A stretch of 64,000 nt of DNA from Liolophura sinensis (GCF_032854445.1 NC_088303.1:34203265-34267264); one strand, 5' to 3'; shown: positions 13,301 to 25,804, counted from the stretch's first letter. Program-made: numbers and translations. The notes: a model not told the origin generated them from the letters alone.

Positions 13301-16300
13301 ACATAGATTTTATACGCCATTCGAGATTTAATTTTGCAAGATTTCAGAAAGTTAAGATCCAGATTAGTCTGAAAATAAACGTATACAAGAATTATGTATG
13401 TGAATGTTTCGAATATGGAGACAGGAATGACAATTGTTTTCTTGATGCCAGTTCTATGGCTGTGATGTTTTTGGCAGGGAAGAAACGTTTATCTGATCTA
13501 AATAGGGTAGGCTAATATCATAAAAAAACAATACCCAATCCCACCTTCCCATGAAAGGCGAGAGGCAGAAGTTATCTGGACTGTAGTGATTTGTAACTTT
13601 TTATTGGTAAACAAGTCCCGAGAAACCAACATGATCTCTACAACAACAAAAACAACGACGTGAAGTATAGGTCAGATGAGAGACCATTAAACACTGTTCA
13701 TAAAAATGGTTTGATCATTTTTTTTTTAGAATTTTTCAACCTTGTAAAATGCATTTGAAACTTTGGAGTCCGTAGTGGTTTTTTTCAGAGCATATTGGGA
13801 CTACCAGGTTTTTGCCACTTGACACACATGCACTGCTAAATTCCTTCATTCAAAATGCATATAGATCTACAAATATAAGTCACTCGCTGAATGTACTTTG
13901 AAGCAAACTGTTTTTAAGCAAAAAATATGGATGTGACATCAGTGATACCATTTGAGTCACGACAGACTACGTTAAACATTGGTGTTTTAAAAGGATTTTA
14001 CTCAGTCGAAAAACTTCTAAAACAAAAATAAATGAAACAGTTTTGCTGGACATTGTTTAGTGGTCTTTAATCTGATAGATTCATGTACTTGATTCTTTGC
14101 CTTTGAGTCTCTAGTGTGACAAAAAACTTACACATTTACCCCCAATTTAATAACTGTAATCTATATTTTAACACGGTCACACTATTAGTGTAACCTAATT
14201 TTCATAGTAACCATGGGCTGAAACGAATCGAACACTTAAAAACAAAAAAATAATACTACAATGTGTAATATTTAAGACGAATGTGTACACATAAACACAA
14301 AGGATGCACAAGTGTATGGACTAGATACACAAAGGCATGATGAAATGTCTCTCTGAAATTTGACAGCTTTACGTTTGAAATACATGAAGGTCTTTGTGAT
14401 TTTTCAGTGCAAAGCCAGTATTGTGGACAGTCCTTGTATATCAGCTTAGCCACTGTCTAGTCAGTTATCTAATACAGTCCTCACTGTCCAGGGTAACACC
14501 TAGGTGCTAAAATTGGATCTGTTCTCAGTTATTTTGGAAGAGAATAGGCTGTATGCTCAGGTGAGCAATACCAGATGTTACCTGGTTAAAACTAGCAAAG
14601 GCCTGTCAGTCGGATCCAAGCTACTGGTGGCGGAGGGGAGAGAAAGGGATAGGGCAATTTACTCTGCAGGGGGTCAACAAGCGGTTGGACAGGTTAATTG
14701 CCTTGTGGAATGCAACACCCCTCTGGCTCTTGGACTCTGTAGTGGATCAAATCTGCACCCTTTAATCCTTTACCCCTTTATCCCTTTCCCAGTATGCTCA
14801 CAGAGAGTTTCTCTCTTTCTGTTTTATTAACCTCCCTGGTGCTTCTTTACCATACGTCTATCTCCTACCCCACCACATCTGTGCTCCCCCCCTCCTATTC
14901 CCCCCTCCCATGCCACCCCCCCTCCCCCTTTGTTATGTAGATGCCCCACCCGCTGTCCCCTCCCTGACGAGCCCCTTAAGGCTGTATACTTTCCTGTCCA
15001 GACCATTCCCTCATTCCTGCTCTCCCCTCGGGTCTGTCAACATGCAGAGAGGACTGTGTAATATATGCCGGGGTGTGTTCAGATGTCAGCTGACATGTGA
15101 CCATTGTGGCCTGTACAGGAATGATTTGTTTGGAAGGCAGCAGTATTACCCATATTACCCCAACACTTCTAAATGGTAAGAGACTTACCATCACATTTCT
15201 CAACAGAAAAAAAAACATCTGCGTTAAGTTTGATGAGTATGTGTCCAGTTTTAGCTAAATGATTCGTGCGTGTGTATGTGTCTATATATACAGTTTGTTT
15301 TTCTCTCCTTAACAAGAAAAGAAACTGATGTGACAGTGGTTTGGAATTCAATCAGGTGGCTAAGAAATTCTGTGCACACTGACTTCCTATTACTTCAGTT
15401 GATGAGTACAGTACAGATTGTCTCTGTGTTCCATCTAATAAATGGTGGCTACATGCTAAATAAATGTGCTGCATAACTGCAGCCAGTATTGTCTCGTCTG
15501 TCCATCTAAATCACTTGTCAGTTGCAGGATTTTAATGTTTGTAATTGGCTGCAACAGCAATCTGAAATTCATTTTCCATGGGTTGTTGAAGGTATGAAAA
15601 AGACACTGTTGCCATAAGTTGCCACAGTCCTGTGCAATTAGTTGTGATATTTGGGAGACATAAAAATGTTTTAAAAAAAAAAAATGTTTTATTTCACAAG
15701 ACTTCATTGGTACACATTGGCTTTTGGTACACATTGTGTCTGTTGTGATGAAGTCATAAGTGACGCTAATGAGTTAGTGATAAGCATGTGTAGGATACTT
15801 TGCTACAGCAGATGCTTAAAGGCAAGGAACACGCTAGGATGGAGTACTTGTAAAATGAAATACCATTAAAAAGTGTTCGGAAAAATAGTTTGATTTATTT
15901 TTTTTTAGATTATATTTCAACCTAGTGAATGCATTTAAAACTTTGGATTCTGCTGTGGCCTTTTCTGGCACCATATATGGGACCAGTGACCAGTGTCACT
16001 TCAGCTTTTTACAACTTGACACACATAGATTTCTATATTACATCATTGAAACCTGCATCTTCATTTAGAGACATGAATGCATTCAACAAGTGGACCTTGA
16101 AACAAACTATTTCAAGCCAAAAATATTTGCTGTGACATCACTGATACCCTCTGGGTCCCAACAGACCACCATAGAATCCTATGTTTTAAATGCATTTTTG
16201 AATTAGTCGGTTTGAAAACTTACAAAAAAGTAAATCAAACTATTTCCCTGGACAGTGTTTAATGGTCTTTCATCTGATGAATACTTAATTTTGGTGTTTT

Positions 16301-19300
16301 CTTTGCCTTTAAAGAATACTGACACCAAACCATGGACTTTCCCACACCCCTAGATACTTACATGTATACAATAACTATGTTTTAAATGTATTTTAGACAA
16401 TTAGAAAAATTATTTAAAAAACAAAGAGCATCTGATAAATACTTCATTTTAGTGTTTTCTTTGCCTTTAAAACACAAGCACAGATTCACATTAGGTGCAA
16501 CATCCCACAAAAGGTCAACATCCTCTTGTACTCAGGCACCTAGTTAAGTGTGTATAGATAAAATATCTGACCAACAGAAAGAGTGACACATTGTCGCCGC
16601 CAAAAATTTGCAGGTACGTTTAAGATTGGACAATAGTTTGTGGTCACTTAACCAGCTTATAGCCTTGTGTCTTTATTATAATGACATATGCCACTGAACC
16701 GAGAATCCCAAATCATGGTTAGTTTTACTGAAAATAACTGTTCGCGTTTGTTTTGTCACAGTTCAGGGGAGAAGGAAATGCGATCTGTGTCCAGCCAAAC
16801 AGAAGGAAACGTGACGATCATCACAGTGGGAAATCCCCCAAACAACTCTTATGTCAGCGGTACATCTGGTGTCAAATCGTCCAACGTGCCTAGTGGAAGT
16901 CTACGCTCCAGTGAGCAGAGCCTTGCCAGGTCTGGCAAGGTGTCAAATTCAGCAAGAACATCAGGGTATAATTACTAACTGGATTTCACGCATAGTTTCT
17001 CATGGTGCTAAGAAAGAACATCAGAGGCAGTAATTTACTAGGAGAATTGTTTGCTTTGAAATTTAACTCATTTCAGCTAATTTCAAGTCCTCATCATTTT
17101 TATGTGCATGACTTAAAGCAAAAGTGACAGTTACATATGTGTGTGGAATTATCTTCACGAATTCATGAGTTGCCAGTCAAATACAGAACTTGAAGTTTTC
17201 GATGTAAATTTGAGGCAGTTTTCAATATCAGCTGTCTTTCTTGTGTCTCTTTCTTATAGACAATTGTGAATTGGATAATTTGCACTCTTTTCCTAGTTTT
17301 GAATGTCACACTGCCCATTCATTTCCCCCCAGAGCCAGCACTCCTAACTTCAAATCTCAGGCTGAAAGGTCAAGCAGCCCGACCTCTGAGAAAGGCTCTA
17401 TGACTGGCAGTGTCAGCAACAACACCACAATCTTAACACCCTTACCTGTGGTAAGTGAATATCAGGGGAAAGAATATTTCAAATTCAGAGAAGTAATTAT
17501 GTAGAATATGGTCATTTGCGTGTTAAATGATTCATGAAAAGTGACTCTAAAATGAAGATTATGGTTACTCAGGAAATTTTTCATTAATTTTTCTTTTGTG
17601 GGGCATATTTTAAGATATGTAAAATTGTCAGTAAGAAATTAAAACCATGCATTTCGTGTTTCCTTTAAGCCCTTCCCTCTGGTCGGGTCAGGGTATGTAA
17701 ACATGACAACATTTTGTTTGTTCTTAAGTGACATTTCAGTGAAGGTACTAAATCTGTTATCAAACATAACGATTATACCATAATTAACATGAAATACATG
17801 TACATTGAGCGAATGACTGCTGTCGGGCACGTTCGTGTGTGTAAAGAGACAGGAACATACTTGAAATTGTTATCCATATGGCTTTGCCTTGTTATTTTCA
17901 CTAAAATGCCACTAAAAGGAATCATATTAAATAATGCACTGATAGGAGATACGTTTTCGTATTTTTCATTGAGCAGTTTGCTTTACAAGTTTCACTTACA
18001 TACATGCATCTTGTTACGTTTTTAGTTTGCCTTGTGTTACGTAGTAAAAAAGAATTCAACAAAACTGTCAGTTATAAGATGAAATCTCAGTCAAACCTGA
18101 AACTCTTTGAATCTTTTGACTTTATTCAAAGATCAGTTGACATTTAGGATATATTTATTAAATAAAGGCTTTTGTCGGACAACTGTGCCTCATAGCTATT
18201 ATATTGTGTTCAAATCTCAGAGGCATTGCAAAAGGAGGTCTGAATGAGAAGCTTATGCAGTCACTTCTTATATACGAAATACCTACTTATTACTGTGTTC
18301 AAAATTTAATGATTATTGCATTGAGGTATTACTTGGTTTTAATCTGGTAAGATTTGGAAAAACAGGTTCATTAATTAATCCAACTTCCCACAGAGCCCCC
18401 CCCCCCTCCCCCCCCCCCACACACACCTCAGAGGTTAAAACAAAACCCTTCCTCATGTTAAGTTAAAACTTACTGATGAATTTCTGTGTAAGCATGGATT
18501 AATTTCAAAGAATGATTGGGCAGGTATAGACATGGGGGTGAGGGTAATGTGGTCTTAGTGGGGTTGGGGTGGGATTGAGTTAGGTATTTAAAGTAGATCC
18601 TCAGTGCTGCACCTTCCAAACTGCTGATAAATAGTTTGATATCCCCTGAAGTGATTCCGATTAGTTAAAATGTAGAAAAACGGCAGGATTTGGTGATCAA
18701 ACATCAGAAAATCTACTCCTTTACAATGGAGCTAGCGTTGACCTTGTGATGTCACAGCGCTACATTCGCTACGGGCGTCTGAGCCTTCGCTATGTGTACA
18801 ACACAGAGAACAGGAGACAATCGCTATACTTTTACAGCTAATTTCAAGATTATTCCATATCCAGGAGTGGCTTGCATCTCCAATAACACGAGGCTGAATA
18901 CTGTAAAGTTACATACATGAGCTAAAAATGCCACAGATTGAGAAAATATGGACCAGACATTAAAAACGCCCTTTGATTTACGGGGGTTGTTAGGGATCTC
19001 CGTTAAAGCACAGTGTATGTGATATGTGAGCAGTTGTTTCTATAATTACTACAATCAAGCCGTTAATTGTTAGTTTGTGTGATAATGATTTATCATTCCA
19101 GAAATCAAATGTTTCTTCAAATTTTTGTTTGATTTAATGTTAGGCGTGTTTGGACACCTGTTAACAGATGGTGTAATATACTAATTGGATTAAATGCAAA
19201 TTTATGGATATTTTTGCATGTGTTGCGTGAATGAAATATGAGATAAATTGGTCAATTCAGTAGTTTCTTCCTGTTTCACTTCAACTAACCTGGATGACCT

Positions 19301-22300
19301 AAAAAAAATGGATTTTTGGAAGTCAATAAATGTCATAAAATAGTACTTTTCATGCTAACACTTTTTTTCTCTGTAAAATATTGGCCGAAAGTCCAAATAC
19401 ACCCCAAAAAATCATTCTAAAATCAATGGAACCTTGCCGCCGTGGTATATTTATTTATTTATTTTTATATATTTATTTATTATGGTGGGTGGAAACCAGG
19501 CAGAGCCCGGGGAAAACCCACGACCATCCTCAGGTTGCGGGCAGACCTTCCCACATATGGGAGCCAGTATGAGCTAGACTTGAACTCACAGCGACCGCAT
19601 TGGTGCTGCCGTGGTATAAGGGAAATATTCTTGAGTATGGCAGATAAATATCAGTCAGATAAATGAATAAATCAATGGAACCTTCATAATCATGAAAAAT
19701 GACCAACTTAGCCATGGACGAAATTTCAGGTCATTTAGGGTATTATTACTGAAGTATACTTTGCATCTCTGTTAAATGACTACTTATTTTTCCAACCATA
19801 CAGATAGAAGCTAATAGCCAGAGGGACACCATACAGTTGTTCTGTGAAAAACACCTGAGTAAGATCAAGAGTTACATCAATACCGTGTCTGCCAGGATAC
19901 CTCTTCCAGCCAAGTGCTGCGTCGTCAGTAAGTGATTCAGAGACCACTTGCATAACAGATTCACTGATAGTGATTGTGGTTAGCAATGCAGCAATACTTG
20001 TTTTACGAGTTCACTGAGACTAAAAAATTAAAAAACACAATAAAACCAAAAATCCACCTCTTTATTTTTGTCGGATCTTAATATTTTTGTGCTTTTTTGA
20101 TTTTTCAAGGCTTTCTGATGTGAATGTGTCTTTAAGTGTAAAAATTCCATACATTCTACATTTCCCACAGATTGGGTGATTTTTTATTTTTAGTTTTTGA
20201 TTCCCTCTTCCTACATTGGGAAAAGATTCATTTTGGCTGTAAACCAGAAATTCTAATTGCTGTGGCCTTGCACAATTTAGTTGTGGGATATTTATGTGAC
20301 TTTTACTGGTTTTTCTAACTATAAACTTCAGCTTAAACTGAAAAAAGCTGAGAAATTTTAAACCACTGGTATGTACTTGTAGAGTTAGCTACTCTTTCAC
20401 AGCGTGTGTGGGCTTATGTTTAGCCGTGGACAGGGAGTCTGTGAGGTTCCCTCATCTCCACTGTTCACAGAACATTGGTTGTGGGGGGAATCATTTGGCT
20501 GTTCAGATGGTCTTACACGAAGTTCATCAGAGATCATTTACCTTCAGTAATATGGGCTAATGGGTTAAAATGTATTTGTCACACCAGTTCATTATGGGGG
20601 TTTTAATACTTTCAGCACTCTGGCTTCCTCCATATGTAAAACTGAGTATCATTGTATAACTGAAAAACTTGAGTATGTTGATAAATGCCGACCACATCAA
20701 TAAATAAGTATATGTATATTCACCCATTGTTTTTTTTTTTTTTATTTCAGATGGTCGACACAAGCGTTATGTGAAGCTCAATTTCCTGTGTGTCAAACAA
20801 GGTGACCAGTGTCTGTACAGTCAGATCTACTTTTCAATGGATACTAAAAATCCAAAGACTTGGATACATTTAATGTTCTTAGCCATACAGGTAAGCTATT
20901 GCTCTGACAAGTTTGTGAAATATATCATTATCAGTATGGATCTTCTGACAATACTGTATTTCACCTAAGGGTTAGCATTTTTCAGCCTGGTGTGTTTAGC
21001 TTGATTCTCATTTAATCTTCTACCTTTCAGGATCACTTAAGAGTTACTTCTTGTAGTTTGATTGATTTGAAAAATTTCAGTGTTGAGCTCAAAAGTGTCA
21101 TTTTAAGGGCGTTTGTGTGCTTCTGAAAGTACTATTTATAAACCAGACTTCAGGTGAAATTCAGTATTTTGACCTGTGGTATTGGGCTGTTCTATGTCCA
21201 TTCTCTTGTTGGGTCATGTCAATGACAGAGGACTTAAGACAATTTTGATACCTCGAGAGAAGCATAAATGTGAAGGCCCAGTAATTTATTTATTTATTCG
21301 ATTGGTGTTTTACGCCGTACTCAAAGACTATTTCACTTATTCGACGGCGGCCAGCATTATGGTGGGTGGAAACCGGACAGAGCCCGGAAGAAAACCACGA
21401 CCATCCGCAGGTTGCTGGCAGACCTTCCCACATACAGCCGAAGAGGAAGCCAGCATGAGCTGGGCTTGAACTCACAGCGACCGTAAAGGCCCAGTAATGG
21501 TAGACTCACTGTTTGTGCACTGGTGCTATGGGTTCATCTTTTGTGGTGCATTGAGCATGATGTTCCATCGAACCTGTTGTTCTTATGTGCATGGTTTTCC
21601 AATGAGCCTGGTGTTCCATTGAGCATGATGTTCCATTTGAACCTGTTGTTCTTATGTGCATGGTGTTCAAATGAGCATGATGTTCCATGGAACATGATTA
21701 TCCATTGAGCATGATGTTCCATTGAACCTGGTGTTCTTATGTGCATGGTGTTCCAATGACCCTGGTGTTCCCTTGAGCATGATGTTCCATTTGAAGCTGT
21801 TGTTCTTATGTGCATGGTGTTCCAATGAGCCTGGTGTTCCATTGAGCATGATGTTCCATTGAGCATGATGTTCCATTGAATCTGGTGTTCTTATGTGCAT
21901 GGTGTTTCATTGAGCTTGATGTTCCATTGAACCTGGTGTTCTTATGTGCATGGTGTTCCAATGAGCCTGGTGTTCCATTGAACATGATTTTCCATTGAGC
22001 ATGATGTTCCATTGAACCTGGTGTTCTTATGTGCATGGTGTTCCAATGAGCCTGGTTTTCCAGTTTTCCATTGAGCATGATGTTCCATTGAGCATAATGT
22101 TCCATTGAACCTGGTCTTCTTATGTGCATGGTTTTCCAATGAGCCTGGTGTTCCATTGAGCATGATGTTCCATTGAACCTGGTGTTCTTATGTGCATGGT
22201 GTTCCAATGAGCCTGGTGTTCCATGGAGCATGATGTTCCATTGAGCATGATGTTCCATTGAACCTGGTGTTCACAATTCCATTGTATGGCTGAAATAACT

Positions 22301-25097
22301 GAAAATATTGTTAATTCGACTAAGCCAAAAAAAAAAATGGTTTAATGTATTTTTAAAAATCAAGTTGTCCTTTTTTAGTATCAGTGAAGTATCTAACAGA
22401 GCCTGTCAAACAATGAGTCTCTTCTCTTACCCTGTTTTCACACAGAATTTTTTGAAGACATTCACATTATTTCACATCACATTATTTGTATGAAAATAGA
22501 TATGTATTAAAAAAACTTCTGATTATTGGGTTAATAACAACGTTCCAACTTACATTGTACATTCTAATGTGAAAGAAACCATGCTTTGATGTACATTTTT
22601 TGACAGAATGTTGTAAACCGGTAAATCAGAAGTTCAGCCATATACAAAAGGTGGAGTGTTACACTGCCTTACTGTTAAAATGTCTCTTAAAGAATGTATG
22701 TGGAACACACACATCAGCTTTTAGTTGGAGACACAAATGGGCAAGAGTTACCAAATTTGCTATAATTTGACATTATTTCTTTCGCATAAGTATTCATTTT
22801 GCTTATCTGTTGCAGTCTCGGGCATCCACAGCACTGAGTACTCAGGACCCAGCTGTTAGCTCACTGCGGGCATGCTGGGATGCCTTGAGGATGGAGAGAA
22901 CCAGCAGTAACTTCCTCACCCTCGTCACATCAGCGTTTCCATCTCAAAAGGTCTGTTGCTCCTAGCCAATCAACATTTAGCATGTAGTATGACACAGACC
23001 CCCAGAATGATCAGTTTCACAAGGTTAGGTGTAGCCAGTGTGTTAAGTCAAGGCTTTATGGGACGATGAAATATGATGAAGTTTAAAAAAAAGGAACAAG
23101 GAGGAAACTGAAGATCTTGTCACCAGGCTCAAAGTGATTTTTTGGGAGGGGGAGTATCCAGTGCACATAGGAAGACATGATAGATACACAGTATCTAGAG
23201 CCTGCCTGCTCCAGGGAGCTCATCTTGATATGACGAAACTATTATTGAAGGCTCAACCCCCACCCCATCCTCCTCAACACCCAGAACTTTTTCAAGACAG
23301 AATGTGGTGTAAAATGTCAAAATTGAGATTAAATTGTCTGAAATCAGGACAACGAGTGATAAATCCACCCATAAATAATTCTTTGTTGAGCTTAAGACAG
23401 CCTTATCATGGTTAACGGAAAGGAGTAAGATTTTCTGGAAGCATTGATACAGAAATTAAGGAAAGATAATCCTACCAAAGTCCTGAAGAAGATTTTAATT
23501 TAGGGCCCTTTTTGGAGGGCTGGTTGAGTTGCACTCAAGAAACATATAATTACTGATGGCCTTACCTGTGTTTACTTCATTGTCTGATTGTTTCGCTGTG
23601 TATAGGACCAGGACTTGCTGATACAGGAGCTGCACAGTGTCCGATATTTTGATGTGTTCGAGTTCAACGCCCCTGAGAAGGTGTGGGCTTGTTTCATGTG
23701 TAACCACCCTGACAAAGTGTCAAGTCTCCTCCAGGATGGGTTCCCTGTTATAGCGGTAGGTCACCCATACAGTTAGTTCTTACGTTCAGAAATAATTACT
23801 TTAGCCCATATTTTTGGTCAGGAGTTTTGTCAGTTCAAAGGTGGTATGTTGTAAACTGGCACTCACCTGTGACTCGAGCGATTTGTAAATGATACGATAT
23901 GTCCCACAACACTGCATGAAAGGGCACTTCCGCTACATGTAAGTAAATCATGATGTTTTATGCAGTAGTGTCACTTCATAGAGCGCAGTCTGATAGCAAC
24001 GCGTTTGATTGGATAAAATTCTCAAGATGGCTGCCTCCATTCACACCAGCCGTTTGAGGAGTATTTTCATTTTGTTTTACATGTTATTCAGTGAAATTTT
24101 ATTAAAATAATACAGGATATACTTTTAAGAAAGCTTGAATATCCAACTTGAAGGCTTGAAAATCCCCCCAGTTTGAAATATGTGTCAGCTACATGCAGGT
24201 GCTGTCTTGTCCTTAAAGTAAACCTTTTAATATTGTTGAGAAAAATTTAGTGGAAAGGTGTGGAAAATCATTGGTAGTATTTTCGGATATTTGCAAATGA
24301 ATGATGTCAAATTTTACCACCAGGGCCAACTAAAGGAGAAGAAAGGACGATGGAAATTCCTTAAGCGATGGAAGACTCGCTACTTCACTCTGTCAGGAGC
24401 TCATATCACCTACAGCAAAAGTGATTCAGTGAGTAGGCCTACCTTTATATTTAACTTCTGTAGTTTCTGTGACTTCTACAGCAAAGGCAAAAGAGTAAAT
24501 ATTTATAGGAAGGAAATGTGTTGTTTGTGGTGCCTTGGTGAGCCTTGAATTGCATTTGTTGGGCTGTTGGCATGCAAGTCTTACACCAACTTGCAAAATA
24601 TCAGTTGTTTACAAGAGGCCCTCCCATTTTCTGTTGCCCATAAAACTGACTGTCTTTAAGCTGTAGTATCATGTACAGTTTTGATAATTGTAACCCTAAG
24701 ACCTATAGAAATATTGTTATAAAACCCCATAGTTGGCCAAGCTATGTCCCCACATGCTGTTGTCTTACCAACTGTTGTTACCATGGCAGGGTTTCCACAC
24801 CCTTGCCTCTAATCGATCCAGCCTTTTTCAACATTCCAGAGGAAAGAAACTCTTCCCGTTGCCAAAATCCAGAGCGTCAAAGCAGTGCGAAAGGGCATTC
24901 GGGACATCCCACGGGCCTTTGAAATCTTTACAGCTGATCAGACTTACATCTTTAAGGCCAAAGACAGAAAAAATGCTGAACAATGGGTGCAGTGTTTGCA
25001 TATTGCTGTGGCCAGGACTCAGAAACAGGAAAAACAAAGGACACAGAGCGTCAAAGTGGGACGCCCCCGTGTGGGCATAAGTGACACTAAATTGTAA
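7313..25097 (+). CDS. VEPH1: Ventricular zone-expressed PH domain protein 1 (melted homolog), 14 coding exons
   Basis: Exons: 7313-7521, 8984-9128, 9505-9679, 11091-11254, 11757-11966, 12726-12940, 16762-16965, 17333-17450, 19804-19927, 20751-20890, 22816-22950, 23606-23755, 24324-24428, 24840-25097. All are GT-AG and phases close exactly, giving 783 aa (vertebrate VEPH1 is about 830). The N-terminus [20 protein letters not shown] and segments such as [16 protein letters not shown] and [16 protein letters not shown] match the family. Residues 1-370 are the helical armadillo-like region. Residues 375-480 are a Ser-rich linker. A PH domain spans about 661-765, with [19 protein letters not shown] and the usual late Trp (W747, NAEQWVQC). 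Melted/VEPH1 binds phosphoinositides at the plasma membrane and modulates insulin/TOR-FOXO and TGF-beta signalling in model animals; here this is by homology. Introns are loaded with tandem repeats and transposons. An extra exon may sit between exons 6 and 7. Confidence 0.95.
9673..10728 (+). repeat. 88-bp tandem array, 12 copies, each with a 5' splice-site copy
   Basis: Units start at 9673, 9761, 9849, 9937, 10025, 10113, 10201, 10289, 10377, 10465, 10553 and 10641, with a constant period of 88 bp and no length variation. The first unit overlaps the end of VEPH1 exon 3: its opening 7 bases are coding and are followed by the real donor GTAAGT. Eleven of twelve units keep GTAAGT; the one at 10553 reads GTACGT. 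Units at 10201 and 10289 share the variants TTAAGTGAATGCTGG, which points to recent local copying. The array fills the first half of VEPH1 intron 3. Confidence 0.95.
11020..11060 (+). other. Partial duplicate of VEPH1 exon 4 start with its acceptor
   Basis: The stretch TTGTTGTCGTAG followed by GTAACCCATCTTTGACGAGA closely resembles the true acceptor and first codons of exon 4, which lie 58 bp further on (11091). It would encode the same residues (NPSLTRVL). Use of the upstream acceptor with read-through leads to a stop before the true exon, so it is probably non-functional. Confidence 0.75.
13672..14077 (+). mobile_element. MITE-like element with terminal inverted repeats, copy 1
   Basis: The left end reads AGACCATTAAACACTGTTC. 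The reverse complement of the right end reads AGACCACTAAACAATGTCC, giving inverted ends of about 30-45 bp around a non-coding interior. A diverged direct copy lies 2.2 kb downstream. It sits in VEPH1 intron 6. No open reading frame of note. Target-site duplications could not be fixed. Confidence 0.7.
15002..15175 (+). other. Candidate VEPH1 cassette or alternative first exon, cysteine-rich
   Basis: This segment has an acceptor-like TTTCCTGTCCAG before it and a strong donor (ATG|GTAAGAG) after it. It is 174 bp, and its exit phase (2) matches VEPH1 exon 7. In frame it encodes a compact cysteine cluster, [17 protein letters not shown], then a Tyr/Pro-rich run. The spacing C-x2-C-x5-C-x3-C-x2-C resembles a metal-binding knuckle. 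Joining exon 6 directly to 15002 would create a stop codon. An alternative acceptor about 35 bp upstream (CTGACGAG|C) would keep the frame. An in-frame ATG at 15042 would also allow an alternative first exon. Vertebrate VEPH1 as I recall it has no such segment. Confidence 0.4.
15855..16279 (+). mobile_element. MITE-like element, copy 2
   Basis: This is a diverged direct-orientation copy of the element at 13672-14077. They share, in order, segments such as TGCATTT-AAACTTTGGA, ACTTGACACACAT, GTGACATCA-TGATACC and TTCTTTGCCTTT. Its left end is more eroded; its right end is an inverted match to the left end of copy 1. A further right-end fragment lies at about 16376-16472. Confidence 0.7.
16376..16472 (+). 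mobile_element. Fragment of the same MITE-like family (right end)
   Basis: It contains the right-end landmarks of the 15855-16279 copy (CTATGTTTTAAATG, CATCTGATAAATACTT, GTGTTTTCTTTGCCTTTAAA) immediately downstream of that copy. This suggests a partial tandem duplication of its end. Confidence 0.55.
17451..19420. other. VEPH1 intron 8, mostly unique sequence
   Basis: No exon seen. A C-rich tract lies at 18394-18426 and a G-rich stretch near 18533-18585. Otherwise it is AT-rich intronic sequence up to the nested SINE at 19421. Confidence 0.5.
19421..19684. mobile_element. Nested family A SINE fragments with two sets of direct repeats
   Basis: An outer SINE tail in plus orientation (GAAATATTCTTGAGTATGG near 19622) is bounded by AATCAATGGAACCTT at 19421-19435 and 19670-19684. 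Inside it lies a second SINE fragment in minus orientation, bounded by GCCGTGGTAT at 19439-19448 and 19608-19617. The inner copy is younger than the outer one. It is in VEPH1 intron 8. Confidence 0.75.
21286..21485 (-). mobile_element. Family A SINE lacking its tRNA head, with target-site duplication
   Basis: It matches the body of the 1583-1887 copy from the A-tail to the segment around CACAGCGACCG, where it stops before the tRNA-like head. The direct repeat AAGGCCCAGTAAT flanks it at 21273-21285 and 21486-21498. This is a 5'-truncated insertion in VEPH1 intron 10. Confidence 0.85.
21541..22272. repeat. 17-bp minisatellite with 4-5 monomer higher-order units
   Basis: Monomers such as GATGTTCCATTGAGCAT, GGTGTTCTTATGTGCAT, GGTGTTCCAATGAGCCT and GATGTTCCATTGAACCT are 17 bp each. 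The marker CTTATGTGCATGG recurs at 21582, 21651, 21736, 21805, 21890, 21941, 22026, 22119 and 22187. The spacings are close to 3, 4 or 5 monomers (51, 68-69, 85), with one irregular step of 93. It lies in VEPH1 intron 10. Open frames across it on the minus strand are repeat artefacts. Confidence 0.9.
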
Positions 25098-25798
25098 CAC
25101 TGCTTCCAGTGTAGTCCTTGTAGTTGATGTGACAGTGGCGACAGCAGCTAAAATGGCTATCACTCGGCATGGTATGAGACTCTGCTGTTGGGTTATGGTG
25201 TCCAATTATAAACTTTCCTCATATTCACAATTTGTGTTTTAGTAACTTTTTTTTGTAAGTTGTGCTTGTTATGCTTATATAGTCCTGAAGACAATATGGG
25301 TTTATGAAAATAGTTGCGAAAAATTGAGTGATTGTGTTTTCTGAAGTAGGGCCTGGACACTAATCCCACAAGCAATGTTGGTGCTATAGACGTCACTTCA
25401 TGCTAGGGCGGTACAATATCATCATGACAGTGAAATGTGTCATGATGTCAGTAAAACCCATCGTCACAGTGACAGTCGGTCATCATGGCTGTCAAAGTCT
25501 GTCATCAAAGTGTGAAACAAGAGGCCGGTTCCATTGCTGTGGTTAATTCATCCGTAGTGAAACCATACAACATGTAGGCTATTGTAACCATAACATCTGC
25601 TACCATCAGCTTGTGGGCTTACATGTACTACGAGGCTGTTATCTGCTAGTATGAGTAGGGCAGCTACAAAACTTTACATTGAATCACTTTTTCCACATCT
25701 AGTGGTTATTCTAGTCCAAACTGGAGTGGGTGTTTGTCTTCATCTTTATGCAGTAGTCTTTTGGACCAACCTCCAAACAGGTATCACCCCAGCACAAA

Positions 25799-25804
25799 AA
25801 TAAA
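25799..25804 (+). terminator. Candidate polyadenylation signal AATAAA for VEPH1
   Basis: This is the first AATAAA downstream of the VEPH1 stop (about 700 bp). Another lies at 26942-26947. Which one is used cannot be told. Confidence 0.35.

Noticed and set aside
17241-17332. Upstream extension of VEPH1 exon 8 from an acceptor near 17260
   Set aside because: Its phase does not match the end of exon 7, whereas the acceptor at 17332 does.
21506-22258. Several overlapping open frames on the minus strand with His/Met/Asn-rich repeats
   Set aside because: They are read-through of a 17-bp minisatellite; the monomer happens to lack stops in all three frames.
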